Assembly (NCBI GenBank): GCA_000721275.1
Contig: JOFO01000014.1
Span: forward strand, 1-64,000
DNA from: Microtetraspora glauca
Lineage (GTDB): Bacteria > Actinomycetota > Actinomycetes > Streptomycetales > Streptomycetaceae
DNA: 64,000 bases
Reading direction: 5' to 3'
In this document: in pieces, positions 44,173 to 52,800 of the stretch
Layout of the letters: each line of letters opens with the position of its first letter
How positions within the stretch are numbered: position 1 is the first letter of the stretch
Notes under the pieces: model-generated
What the model was told of the DNA's origin: nothing
What the model saw: only the letters and a program-made list of their open reading frames with translations
The model's database searches: none
Program-made: the position numbers and the translations under genes

Positions 44173-45285
44173 ATGAACGCGATCGTCACCGTCATCGGCG
44201 GGGGTTACGGCGGCTCGACCCTGGCCAAGGCACTGGAAGCGGACGCCGAGGCGGGCGTCGAGGTCGTCCTCGTCGACCCCAAGGACGCCTTCGTGCACGC
44301 CGCCGGCTCGCTCCGGGCCCTCGTCCGGCCCGACTGGGCGCCGCACATCTTCTTCCCGTACGACCGGCTGCTCGCCCGGGGCCGGTTCGTCCGCGACCGG
44401 GCCGCCTCGGTCGACGCCCATGGCGTCACCCTCGCCTCCGGCGCGCGCGTCGACGCCGACTACGTCGTCGTCGCCACCGGCTCCGCCTACCCGTACCCGG
44501 CCAAGTTCGCCGGCGACTCCTCCGCCGACGCCCTGGCGCAGCTGCGCGCCACCCACGGGGAACTGGCCGCCGCCGACCACGTGCTCATCAGCGGCGCCGG
44601 CCCGGTCGGACTCGAACTCGCGGGCGAGATCCGGGCCGTCTGGCCCGACAAGCGGATCACCCTCGTCGACCCGCGCGACGCCCTGCTCCCCGGCTTCGCC
44701 CCCGAACTCCGCGAGGACCTGGCCCGGCAGCTCGCCGACCTCAAGGTGGAGGTACGGCTCGGGGTGACGCTCACTGAGGAGCCGCCGGCCGGCCCCGGTC
44801 GCGCCGGCACCTTCACGGTGGGCACCTCCGACGGCGGCGCCCTCACCGCCGACATCTGGTTCCGCGCCCACGGCGGAACCGTCCACGAGGGCTTCCTCGC
44901 CCCCGATCTGGCCGCCGCCCTGACCGCGCGGGGACAGCTCCGCGTCGACGGGCACCTGCGGGTGGAGGGCCAGGAGCGGGTCTACGCGATCGGCGACGTC
45001 ACCGCCCTCGACGAGGCGAAGATGGCCGGGTACGCGATGCAGCACGCCGAGGTCGTCGCCGCCAACATCCTGGCCCAGGTGCACGGCGGCGCGCCGGAGG
45101 CGACGTACGCGCCCTCCCCGGTCCCGTCGGTGCTGCTGCCGCTCGGACCGCTGGGCGGCGTCGGCCAGTTCCCGTCGCCGGACGGGCCGCTGGTGCTGCC
45201 GGCGGCGACGGTCTCCGAGTACAAGGGGCAGGACCTCTTCACCGGGCGGTTCGCCGCGCTCTTCGACGGCGCCGGCGAGGCGTGA
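44173..45285 (+). CDS. FSP1/AIF-like NAD(P)/FAD-dependent oxidoreductase
   Basis: A 370-residue flavoprotein of the pyridine-nucleotide-disulfide family, close in layout to AIFM2/FSP1-type quinone reductases. The FAD site is VIGGGYGGSTLAKAL at the start, NAD binding is ISGAGPVGLELAGEI near residue 145, and VYAIGDVTALDE is the closing FAD motif. GGAGGGG precedes the ATG. It probably reduces quinones with NAD(P)H. Two operator palindromes upstream match the one in front of the convergent MarR gene, so it is likely de-repressed by MarR-sensed chemicals. Confidence 0.84.
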   Translation: MNAIVTVIGGGYGGSTLAKALEADAEAGVEVVLVDPKDAFVHAAGSLRALVRPDWAPHIFFPYDRLLARGRFVRDRAASVDAHGVTLASGARVDADYVVVATGSAYPYPAKFAGDSSADALAQLRATHGELAAADHVLISGAGPVGLELAGEIRAVWPDKRITLVDPRDALLPGFAPELREDLARQLADLKVEVRLGVTLTEEPPAGPGRAGTFTVGTSDGGALTADIWFRAHGGTVHEGFLAPDLAAALTARGQLRVDGHLRVEGQERVYAIGDVTALDEAKMAGYAMQHAEVVAANILAQVHGGAPEATYAPSPVPSVLLPLGPLGGVGQFPSPDGPLVLPAATVSEYKGQDLFTGRFAALFDGAGEA

Positions 45286-45299
45286 CCGCCTCCGGGGCC

Positions 45300-45755
45300 T
45301 CAGGGGCGGTCGGTGAAGACCTCCGGGACCTCGTTGTCCAGGACGACCCGGCCCAGCAGTTCGGTCAGCCGCTCCCGCTCGGGACCGTCGAGCCCGGCGG
45401 GCAGCAGCTCGATCCGGCGGCACGCCTCCGTGTAGAACACGTCGGCGAGGCGGGCGCCCTCCTCCGTGAGGGCGACCCGCACGGCCCGGCGGTCCCCGGG
45501 ATCGCCCGCCCGCTCGACGTATCCGAGCCGCGAGGTGCGGTCCACCAGGCCGGTGAGGCTGGACTTGGCGAGGCCGAGCTTGGCGCCCAGCTCGCCCATC
45601 CCGGTCGGGCCGGGCATGAGGACGCACAGGAGCTGGCCCTGCTGGGGCGTCAGCCCGTACGCGTGCGCCGCCTCCGCGTACGCGGCGTTCACCAGAAAGG
45701 CGGAGCGCACCAGCGCGGCGACGACTCCGATCCGCTCACCCTCGTCCTTGGCCAT
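45300..45755 (-). CDS. MarR-family transcriptional regulator
   Basis: A 151-residue winged-helix regulator. Residues about 35-105 form the DNA-binding domain (LTPQQGQLLCVL, ELGAKLGLAKSSLTGLVDRTSRLGYVER in part, then the wing DPGDRRAVRVALTEEG). The ATG at 45755 is followed upstream by an operator-like palindrome at 45771-45783. It is convergent with the oxidoreductase and co-oriented with the iorAB-like genes, whose ends it follows by 38 bp. Its targets are probably itself and the oxidoreductase. Confidence 0.88.
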   Translation of the reverse strand: MAKDEGERIGVVAALVRSAFLVNAAYAEAAHAYGLTPQQGQLLCVLMPGPTGMGELGAKLGLAKSSLTGLVDRTSRLGYVERAGDPGDRRAVRVALTEEGARLADVFYTEACRRIELLPAGLDGPERERLTELLGRVVLDNEVPEVFTDRP

Positions 45756-45770
45756 GCGGCCAGAATACCC

Positions 45771-45783
45771 TTCGTGGCACGAA
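45771..45783. promoter_or_regulatory. MarR-type operator before the MarR gene
   Basis: TTCGTG-G-CACGAA is a 13-bp palindrome, 16 bp before the MarR start. It shares its half-site with the twin palindromes at 44085-44122, indicating autoregulation. Confidence 0.72.
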
Positions 45784-45793
45784 CCATCTGCCC

Positions 45794-46273
45794 TCAGGTC
45801 ATGCGGCGGGCGCCCTCCAGGACCGCCTGCCGGATCCGGTGGTAGGTGCCGCAGCGGCAGATGTTGCGCAGCTCGTCGAGGTCGGCCTCGGTGACCTCGC
45901 GGCCCGCCTCGCGGGCCCGGCGGACGGCGTCCACGGCCGCCATGATCTGGCCGGGCTGGCAGAAGCCGCACTGGGCGACGTCGAGGTCGAGCCACGCCTC
46001 CTGCATCGGGTGCAGCTCGCTCCCGACCGTGTCGGGGAGGCCCTCGATGGTGGTGACCTCGTCCTCCGGGGCGAGCTGCCCGACGGGGACGGCGCAGGGC
46101 GTGAACGCCTTGCCGTTGAGATGGCTCGTACAAGCCCGGCAGACGCCGACGCCGCAGCCGTACTTGGGTCCGGTGACGCCGAGGACGTCCCTGAGGACCC
46201 ACAGGAGCCGCACGTCGGACTCGACCTCGGCGGTGACGGCCTTGCCGTTGAGGATGAAGGTGTGCTGGGGCAC
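45794..46273 (-). CDS. iorA: (2Fe-2S) subunit of a molybdenum hydroxylase (IorA-like)
   Basis: A 159-residue iron-sulfur subunit of the xanthine oxidase family. The plant-type cluster cysteines are C40, C45, C48 and C60; the second cluster is in CGFCQPGQIM and ICRCGTYHRI. It passes electrons from the molybdopterin subunit. It is downstream of the large subunit by 19 bp, in the order typical of isoquinoline 1-oxidoreductase. There is no FAD subunit, so electrons go to an external acceptor, as in IorAB. Confidence 0.88.
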   Translation of the reverse strand: MPQHTFILNGKAVTAEVESDVRLLWVLRDVLGVTGPKYGCGVGVCRACTSHLNGKAFTPCAVPVGQLAPEDEVTTIEGLPDTVGSELHPMQEAWLDLDVAQCGFCQPGQIMAAVDAVRRAREAGREVTEADLDELRNICRCGTYHRIRQAVLEGARRMT

Positions 46274-46292
46274 GGGTTGCTCCGGAGGGGTG

Positions 46293-48641
46293 TCAGAGGA
46301 CGCGGTCGCGGCCGTCGGTCGGGGAGGCCGGGACGGGCGGGACGGCCGGCGCGGGGGTGAAGGCGAGCGGGGCGTGGTGGTTGACCGGGAAGACGGTCGG
46401 CATCGTGCCGGTGGCCCGGCCGTAGGCGCAGGCGACGGCCGCCATCGCGGCGGCCACGGCCAGTTCGCCCGCGCCGCCGGGCTTGTCGCCGGTCGGCGGC
46501 ATCACGACGATCTCCAGCTCGGGCGGGGTGTTCCACTGCCGCGTGTAGTAGTAGTTGTCCCAGCTGGACTCCAGGAAGGCGCCGTCCTTCAGGTGCAGCC
46601 CGGACGTCAGGGCGAGGGCGATGCCGTCGGAGATCCCGCCCATCATCTGCGCCTCCAGACCGCGCGGGTTCACGGCGAGGCCGACGTCGACGGCGCAGAC
46701 GACCTTGGTGACGCGGGGGCCGGTGTACGCGTCCGGGACCGTGCGCCCGGTGGTCGCGGGCCGGCAGTCGATCTCGGCGAGAACCGCCACGTACGCGTGG
46801 TACTCGGCGTGCACGGCGACGCCCTGGGCGGTGCCGGGCTCCATCGGGCGCCCCCAGCGGCCCCGCTGGGCGACCTTGTCGAGGACGGCCCGCGCCCGGG
46901 GCTCCTTCAGGAGGCGGCGGCGCAGGGCGCAGGCGTCCTCGCCCATGCGGCGGGCCAGTTCGTCGAGGACGAGCTCCTGGGCGGTGCGCACGTTCGGCGA
47001 GTAGATGTTGCGCATGGAGCCGGTGTTGTAGCCCTTGTCGGTCTCCGCGAGCAGCTGGGTGGTGACGCCCAGGTGGTAGGGGCTGATCTGGGTGAGCTGG
47101 AACATCGTCTCGGAGAAGGTGAGGTCGGCGACGGGCAGCCGGGCCGCCTCCGCCGTCAGCACCTCGCCGATGCCGTGCCCGAAGTCGGTGGCGACGGACG
47201 TGTGCCGCTGCTCGTACGTCAGCACCTCGCCGAGCGCGTAGGTGGCGCGGACCCGCGAGGTCGACATGGGGTGCGTACGGCCCTGCCGGAAGTCGTCGGT
47301 CCGGTGCCACATCAGCTTCACCGGCTTCCCGAGCTTCTTCGAGATCTCGGCGGCCTCGTGGGCGGCGTCGTGGAACAGCTTGCGGCCGAAGGAGCCGCCG
47401 CCCTCGGTGACGTGCACCTTCACCGCGGACACGGGCAGGCCGAGGCGGAGCGCGATCTGCTCCTGCGCCACGATCGGGGCCTTGAGGGAGCCCCAGATCT
47501 CGGCCGAGTCCGGACGGACGTCCGCGATGGCGCAGTTGGTCTCCAGGGCGGCGTTGCTGGCGAAGTGGAAGGTGAAGCGGGCGTCGACGGCCTTGGTGAG
47601 CAGCGGCAGCGGCGGGACGACGAGCGGGAGTTCGGCCCGGCGCAGCTCGGCGAGGACGGTGGCGTCGGTGGCGCCCTCGGCGGTGCCGGGGCCCCAGTCG
47701 ACGTCGAGGGCCCGGACGGCGTCCACGCACTGGCCAAAGGTGCGGGCGCGGACGGCGACGCCGGTCGAGACGGTGACGACGTCGGTGACGCCCGGCATGG
47801 CCCGGACGGCGGCGAGGTTGGCGACCGAGCGGACGGTCCCGTTGATCGTCGGCGGCCGGCAGACCATCGTCGGCAGGGCGCCCGCGACCTGGAGGTCCAT
47901 GGCGAACCGCTTGCGGCCGGTGACGGCGGCGAGCGCGTCGAGCCGGTTCCGTCCGGTGCCGATGACGCGGAAGTCCGCGCGGTCCTTGAGGGTGACGGCG
48001 ACGGCCGTGTCCGCCACGGCGGCGGCCCGGGCGGCGAGTTCGCCGTAGCCGAGGACGGCACCGGCCGGGGAGAGGACCGTGCCGGCCTTGGTGGTGAGGG
48101 TGGACACGGCCTCGCCGAGGACGACGGAGGCCGCGTGCAGCAGCCTGCCCCGGGCGACGGCCGCCGCGACCCGGATCGGCGTGTAGGTGGAGACGGTGGT
48201 GTTGGAGCCGCCGGTGAGCTGGTTGAAGAGGAGTTCGGGGCGGGCGTCGGCGAGGGTGACGTTCACCTTGTCCAGCGGGAGGTCCAGCTCCTCCGCGATG
48301 AGCATGGCGGAGGAGGTGGTGACGCCCTGGCCGACCTCGGCGCGCGGGAGCGCGAAGTGGGCCGTGCCGTCGGGGTCGATCCGGAGGGTGATGAGGTGGC
48401 TGGTCGGCAGCGCGGCCACGGTCAACAGGTCGTTCAGGTCGAGGAGTTCGGCGGGGCCCGGCAGCGAGGGGACGACGGCCTCGGCGGTCGCGGGCGCCAG
48501 GACCTCGGCACCGGCCTGGGCGGCGACGGTGAGCGTGGGCGCGGCGAGGACGTAGCCGAGGAAGCGGCGGCGGCCGATGCCGGGCGCTGCGGCGGCCGGG
48601 GGGCTCGGTTCGTTCTCGGGCGCGGGATGCCGCCTGGCCAT
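46293..48641 (-). CDS. iorB: Molybdopterin-binding large subunit of a Mo hydroxylase (IorB-like), Tat-exported
   Basis: A 782-residue subunit. A twin-arginine signal GRRRFLGYVLAAP near residue 23 suggests export, which carries the small subunit along. Conserved blocks include LPRAEVGQGVTTSSAM (substrate/Moco region), GGGSFGRKLFHD and GGAGELAVAAAMAAVA near the C-terminus with the catalytic Glu region. It hydroxylates N-heterocycles or aldehydes. Isoquinoline is the name-giving substrate of the family, and the real substrate here is unknown. The pair is followed by the MarR gene. Confidence 0.86.
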   Translation of the reverse strand: MARRHPAPENEPSPPAAAAPGIGRRRFLGYVLAAPTLTVAAQAGAEVLAPATAEAVVPSLPGPAELLDLNDLLTVAALPTSHLITLRIDPDGTAHFALPRAEVGQGVTTSSAMLIAEELDLPLDKVNVTLADARPELLFNQLTGGSNTTVSTYTPIRVAAAVARGRLLHAASVVLGEAVSTLTTKAGTVLSPAGAVLGYGELAARAAAVADTAVAVTLKDRADFRVIGTGRNRLDALAAVTGRKRFAMDLQVAGALPTMVCRPPTINGTVRSVANLAAVRAMPGVTDVVTVSTGVAVRARTFGQCVDAVRALDVDWGPGTAEGATDATVLAELRRAELPLVVPPLPLLTKAVDARFTFHFASNAALETNCAIADVRPDSAEIWGSLKAPIVAQEQIALRLGLPVSAVKVHVTEGGGSFGRKLFHDAAHEAAEISKKLGKPVKLMWHRTDDFRQGRTHPMSTSRVRATYALGEVLTYEQRHTSVATDFGHGIGEVLTAEAARLPVADLTFSETMFQLTQISPYHLGVTTQLLAETDKGYNTGSMRNIYSPNVRTAQELVLDELARRMGEDACALRRRLLKEPRARAVLDKVAQRGRWGRPMEPGTAQGVAVHAEYHAYVAVLAEIDCRPATTGRTVPDAYTGPRVTKVVCAVDVGLAVNPRGLEAQMMGGISDGIALALTSGLHLKDGAFLESSWDNYYYTRQWNTPPELEIVVMPPTGDKPGGAGELAVAAAMAAVACAYGRATGTMPTVFPVNHHAPLAFTPAPAVPPVPASPTDGRDRVL

Positions 48642-48972
48642 GGGTGGGGTGCCTTTCGACGCGGTGCCGTACCGGCCGGAGGGAACCGGCCCTTGTTCGC
48701 GGGTGCGGGGCGATCATCGCGCATCCGGAGGCCCGGCGGGGCCGCTTCGGTGAGGAAACCGCGCAGGAACGCGCGGCGCTCCGCGAAGGAACCGTGCTGG
48801 TCAGCGGTGCATTCCGTCAGGTCGGTGCGCCTGGGGCGGGCCACGGCCGTGCGCCGGGCGGACGCCAGGTCGGTTCGCCCGGGGCCCACGGCCGTGCGCC
48901 GGGCCGTCGCCAGGTCGGCTCGCCCGGGGACCACGGCCGGGCGCCGGGCCGTCGCGGCCGACGCGCACGGGT
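48642..48972. other. Intergenic stretch with 45-bp tandem repeats
   Basis: 331 bp without a convincing gene between the IorB-like gene and a small membrane protein gene. Frames cross it on both strands, but they are Arg/Gly/Pro-rich and start nowhere sensible. It holds the tandem repeat at 48817-48954. Confidence 0.5.
48817..48954. repeat. Three imperfect 45-bp tandem repeats
   Basis: Units at 48817-48864 (48 bp, with a 3-bp insertion), 48865-48909 and 48910-48954. The common core is CCAGGTCGGNTCGCCCGGGG, followed by CCACGGCCGNGCGCCGGGC. Unit length is a multiple of three, so frames remain open across it. Confidence 0.85.
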
Positions 48973-49335
48973 CTACGTCGTGCGTCCTGCCGTCCGCCTT
49001 GTGCGCCGGGCGGCGGCGCGGCGCACGGCGGAGCCGTACCGCGCACCCCGGGCGGGCGGCGTCGTGCCCGGCGTCTCCGTCCTGGCCCGCAGGCCGCGGA
49101 CGGCCCGGAGCCGGCGGGCGTCGAGACGGCCCCGGCAGGACCGCAGGTGGTGCCGGGAGACGCGGGCGCGCTGCCCGCCGCCCGCGATGAGCGCGTTCAC
49201 GGAGACCATCGGGTCGCCGCCGACCGAACGGGCCAGCAGCGCGCCCACCACGACCGGCCCGAGCGCCACCACGAGGGCGGTGCCGGTGGCCGAGACGCGG
49301 CGGAGGGGGCGGCGGCGCGGAGTGCGGAAGCTCAT
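48973..49335 (-). CDS. Hypothetical small membrane protein, 120 residues
   Basis: Starts at the ATG at 49335. The N-terminus MSFRTPRRRPLRR is very basic, followed by one membrane helix (GTALVVALGPVVVGALLA) and an Arg-rich tail. No clear family. Third positions are G/C through most of the frame, supporting coding, but the Arg-rich end could be fortuitous extension. It lies 70 bp downstream of the DUF6223 gene on the same strand and may be co-transcribed. Confidence 0.42.
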   Translation of the reverse strand: MSFRTPRRRPLRRVSATGTALVVALGPVVVGALLARSVGGDPMVSVNALIAGGGQRARVSRHHLRSCRGRLDARRLRAVRGLRARTETPGTTPPARGARYGSAVRRAAARRTRRTAGRTT

Positions 49336-49405
49336 GGATCCATTCCACCGGTGCGGGGCGGCGGGCGGATCCGCCGGTGTACTCACCTCGTGACGGGAGG
49401 CGTAC

Positions 49406-49852
49406 TCAGCCGGCACGGCGCCGGGAGCGGGCCAGGGCCCTGCCTCCCAGCGCCGTCGCGGCGAGGCCGACGAGCAGGGCCACGTAGGCGCCGCCCCGCC
49501 CGTTCCCGGTGCCGAGGCCGGCGTCTGCGGTGGCGGCGACCAGACCGCCGAGGACGACGGCGGCCACTCCGGCGGCCAGGGCCAGCACCGCGCCGAGCGG
49601 CCCGGTCGCGGCGCCGAGGCGCCCGGCGGGGCGGGCCGTGGCGCGCCACGCCACGAGCAGGCCGGCCAGTCCGAGCACCGCACCGGTGGACGCGCCGAGC
49701 CGGCCGGCGCTGAAGGTGGTCACGGAGGCGGCGAGGTCCGGGGCCGGGGCGGCGGAGGCGGGCGCGGCGAGGACGAGTCCCCTGAGCAGGGCGCCGCCGA
49801 GGACGGTGGCGAGCACGGGGGCTCCGGTGGCGAGCGTACGGCGGACGGACAT
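49406..49852 (-). CDS. DUF6223-like small membrane protein
   Basis: A 148-residue protein with a signal-like first helix ending ASA and three further hydrophobic segments. Repeated pattern TARPAGRLGAATG, ATADAGLGTGNGRGG and GLAATALGGRALARSRR fits the actinobacterial DUF6223 family of membrane proteins, of unknown role. AGGAG lies before the ATG at 49852. It is divergent from the two-component system across 212 bp. Confidence 0.72.
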   Translation of the reverse strand: MSVRRTLATGAPVLATVLGGALLRGLVLAAPASAAPAPDLAASVTTFSAGRLGASTGAVLGLAGLLVAWRATARPAGRLGAATGPLGAVLALAAGVAAVVLGGLVAATADAGLGTGNGRGGAYVALLVGLAATALGGRALARSRRRAG

Positions 49853-50064
49853 GGCGGACTCCTCTTCGGGTGTGCGGTGCGGCGGTGTGCCGCCGACCGG
49901 TGCTCCGAGCATGTCCGCCGGCCCCTCCCCCGGTCGTCCTGCCGCCGCGGACACTTCGGCTGCCGCGTGCGCGGTAGCGCCCGCGCGTCTACCGCGTCCG
50001 TGGTAGTCGCCGGCTCCTCCCCGGGGCCGACTCCCGTGTGCGGCGGGCCGGTTAGGGTGCGCCC

Positions 50065-51196
50065 ATGACACGACCGGGGGCCGGGTTCCGGCGGCGGTAC
50101 GGGGACGGGGCGGTCGCCCTCGGGGTGACGGCGGCGCTGCTGGCCGCGTCGGCCTCCGCGCCCCGGCCCGACGCGCCGCTCGCCGTGGCGGCCGGATACG
50201 GGCTGCTGGCGGCCGGCGGGCTCGCCCTGGCCGTGCGGCGCCGGGCGCCCCGGGCCGTGCTCGCGGTCACGGGGGCGTGCGCGATCGGCTACCAGGCGGT
50301 GGGGTTCGACGTCCCGGTCGTGGCCTATCTGTTCGCCGTGTACGCCGCCGTACGGGCCGGGCACCCGCGCCGTCACGGCCGGCGCGAGCGTGCTGATGCT
50401 GGCCGCGCTGCCGGTGGCGGCGCTGCTCTCGGGGGCGTACGGGACGGGCGAGGCGTTCGCGCGGGCGCGGGGCGCCCTGGAGATCGCCTGGCTCGTCGCG
50501 GCCGGCGCGGCGGGCGAGGCGCTGCGGCAGGCCGAGCGGCGGGCGGACGAGGCCGAGCGGACCCGCGAGGAGGCGGCCCGCCGCCGCGCGGACGAGGAAC
50601 GGCTGCGGATCGCCCGCGAGTTGCACGACTCCCTCACCCACCAGATCTCCGTGATCAAGGTGCAGTCCGAGGTCGCCGTCCATGTGGCGCGGCGGCGCGG
50701 GGAGGAGGTGCCGCCCGCGCTGCTCGCCATCCAGGAGGCGGGCCGCGAGGCGAGCCGGGAGCTGCGGGCGACCCTGGAGGCGCTGCGCGACGACGACACG
50801 GCACCGCCGCGCGGGCTCGACGACGTGCCGGAACTGGTCGAGCGGGTCAGGGCGTTGGGGGTGGACGCGACGCTGACCGTCGAGGGACGCGGGGCGGACG
50901 TGCCGGCCGCCGTGGACCGGACGGTGTACCGGATCGTCCAGGAGTCGCTGACCAACGTCGCCCGGCACGCGGGCTCCGCGACGGCCTCGGTGCGGATCGA
51001 CTGCCGGCCCGGGCTGCTCGCGGTCCGGGTCGACGACGACGGCGCGGCGGCACCGGCCACCGCCCCGGCGCCGGGTCTCGGCCTGCTCGGCATGCGCGAG
51101 CGGGTCACCGCCCTCGGCGGCCGGCTCACCGCCGGGCCGCGCGACGGCGGCGGCTTCTCCGTCCTGGCCGAACTCCCCGTGGAGCGCACCCCGTGA
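50065..51196 (+). pseudogene. Two-component sensor histidine kinase, frameshifted
   Basis: The N-terminal membrane domain starts at the ATG at 50065 (helices at VALGVTAALLAASA, GYGLLAAGGLALAV, VVAYLFAVYAAV). The kinase core with phosphoacceptor His (RELHDSLTHQ, codon at 50624) and ATP-binding region (LLGMRERVTALGG) is in the +1 frame, ending at 51196. Removing one C from the CCC at 50364-50366 joins them as GHRAVTAGASVLML. The kinase is of the NarX/DesK-like HisKA_3 type. The stop overlaps the response-regulator GTG. A sequencing error or a recent inactivating mutation would both fit. Confidence 0.85.
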
Positions 51197-51873
51197 TCCG
51201 TGTCCTGCTCGTCGACGACCAGCCGCTCATCCGCAGCGGGTTCCGCGCGCTGCTCGACCCGGAGGACGACATCGAGGTGGTGGCCGAGGCGTCCGACGGG
51301 CGGGAGGCGCTGGCCCTGGCCCGCGCGCACCGGCCGGACGTCGCCCTCGTGGACATCCGGATGCCCGTCGTCGACGGCATCGAGACCACCCGGCGGATCG
51401 CGGCCGACCCCGGCCTCGCCGGCGTGCACGTGGTGATCCTGACCAACTACGGCATGGACGAGTACGTCCTGGACGCGCTGCGCGCGGGCGCCGCCGGGTT
51501 CCTGGTCAAGGACGTGCTGCCGGAGGACTTCCTGCACGCGGTGCGGGTCGCCGCGCGCGGCGACGCCCTCCTCGCGCCGTCCGTCACCCGGCGGCTCATC
51601 CACCGCTGCCTCGCCCAGCCGGCGCCGGCGGCCGCGGGCCCGGGTACGGATGCGGGCCGGGGCCTCGCGGAGCTGACCGGCCGGAAACGCGAGGCGGTGG
51701 TGCTGGTGGCGCGGGGCCTGTCCAACGACGAGATCGCCGGCCGCATGGTGATCAGCCCGCTCACGGCGAAGACGCACGTCAACCGGGCCATGACCAAGCT
51801 GGGTGTCCGCGACCGTGCCCAACTGGTGGTTCTGGCCTACGAGTCGGGCCTGGTGACGCCGAACGGCACCTGA
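51193..51873 (+). CDS. NarL/FixJ-family response regulator
   Basis: A 226-residue regulator. The receiver domain spans residues 1-120 with acidic pair D8-D9, phosphoacceptor D54 (ALVDIRMP) and K in FLVKDV. The C-terminal LuxR-type helix-turn-helix covers about 160-220 (LTGRKREAVVLVARGLSNDEIAGRMV in part). The GTG at 51193 overlaps the kinase stop (GTGA), so it normally depends on coupled translation. With the kinase frameshifted, expression could change. It partners with the preceding kinase. Confidence 0.9.
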   Translation: MIRVLLVDDQPLIRSGFRALLDPEDDIEVVAEASDGREALALARAHRPDVALVDIRMPVVDGIETTRRIAADPGLAGVHVVILTNYGMDEYVLDALRAGAAGFLVKDVLPEDFLHAVRVAARGDALLAPSVTRRLIHRCLAQPAPAAAGPGTDAGRGLAELTGRKREAVVLVARGLSNDEIAGRMVISPLTAKTHVNRAMTKLGVRDRAQLVVLAYESGLVTPNGT

Positions 51874-51980
51874 TCCGGGAGCCGTACGACTGCCGTACGG
51901 GACCGGTGCGGGACCCTTCCCCTGCCGGGAGCGGCGGGTGTCCACTGGGGGGCCGGAGCGGCGGCGGAAGGGCGGCGGTC

Positions 51981-52718
51981 ATGGCGGTGTCGGTGCTGGT
52001 CGTGGAGCACGAGGACGGAGCGGGCGCGGGGCTGGTCGGGGAGCGGCTGGCGGCGGACGGGCTGCGGCTGGACGTGCGGCGGCCGTGGCGGGGCGAGGAG
52101 CTGCCCGCGACACCGGCGGCGCACGGCGGGGTGCTGGTGCTCGGAGGGTCCGTGGGCTGCCGGGACGACGGGGCGGCGCCGTGGCTGCCGCGGGTCCGGC
52201 AGCTGGTGCGCGAGGCGGTCCGGCGCGAGGTGCCGCTGCTCGGGATATGCCTGGGCGGCCAGCTCGTCGCCGACGCCCTCGGCGGAGCGGTCGCCGCCCG
52301 GCCGCGGGGGCCCGAGGTGGGTTCCGTACCCCTGCGGCGGCTGCCCGGCGCCGCGGGCGACCCGGTGTTCGGCGCGGTGCCGGAGGGGGCGCCGGCGGCG
52401 CAGTGGCACTTCGACGACATCGTCCGGCTGCCGGCCGGCGCCGTGCCGCTGCTGGGCGGCGACGACTGCCGGTACCAGGCGTTCCGGGCGGGGCCGGTGG
52501 CGTGGGGCACGCAGTTCCATCCGGAGGTGGACGGCGACGCGGTCGCGGTGTGGGCGCGGGCCGACGCGGCGGCGGTACGGGAGCGGGGCGGCGATCCGGA
52601 CGCGGCGGTGGCCGCCGTGCGGCGGGACGGCGCGGCGCTGCGGGAGGTCTGGGGCGCGGCGGCCGGGGCCTGGGGGCGGGTCGTGCGGGAGCGGGCGGCG
52701 GCGGACGCGGCACGCTGA
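51981..52718 (+). CDS. Class I glutamine amidotransferase-like protein
   Basis: A 245-residue stand-alone GATase domain. The catalytic triad is C90 (GICLGGQLV), H180 and E182 (QFHPEV). The preceding LVLGGSVG forms the oxyanion region. Family members are annotated as GMP-synthase-like or gamma-glutamyl hydrolase-like enzymes that release ammonia or glutamate; the acceptor is unknown. GGAAGGGCGG precedes the ATG at 51981. The long Ala-rich C-terminal helix is an extra tail. Confidence 0.86.
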   Translation: MAVSVLVVEHEDGAGAGLVGERLAADGLRLDVRRPWRGEELPATPAAHGGVLVLGGSVGCRDDGAAPWLPRVRQLVREAVRREVPLLGICLGGQLVADALGGAVAARPRGPEVGSVPLRRLPGAAGDPVFGAVPEGAPAAQWHFDDIVRLPAGAVPLLGGDDCRYQAFRAGPVAWGTQFHPEVDGDAVAVWARADAAAVRERGGDPDAAVAAVRRDGAALREVWGAAAGAWGRVVRERAAADAAR

Positions 52719-52800
52719 CGGCCCGGTCGGGTGCGGCGGCGCGGGCCGGGCGCCGTAGCGTACGGGGCAGGCATCCGAACGAGCCCGAGGAGCAGCGCCC

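Noticed and set aside
45799..48717. A 972-codon minus-strand frame
   Set aside because: Out of frame with the Mo hydroxylase subunits, which have strong motifs, and compositionally a shadow.
50065..51873. A natural kinase-response regulator fusion protein
   Set aside because: Between 50366 and 51193 this frame gives only Arg/Gly-rich text, while the +1 frame holds a perfect histidine kinase core.
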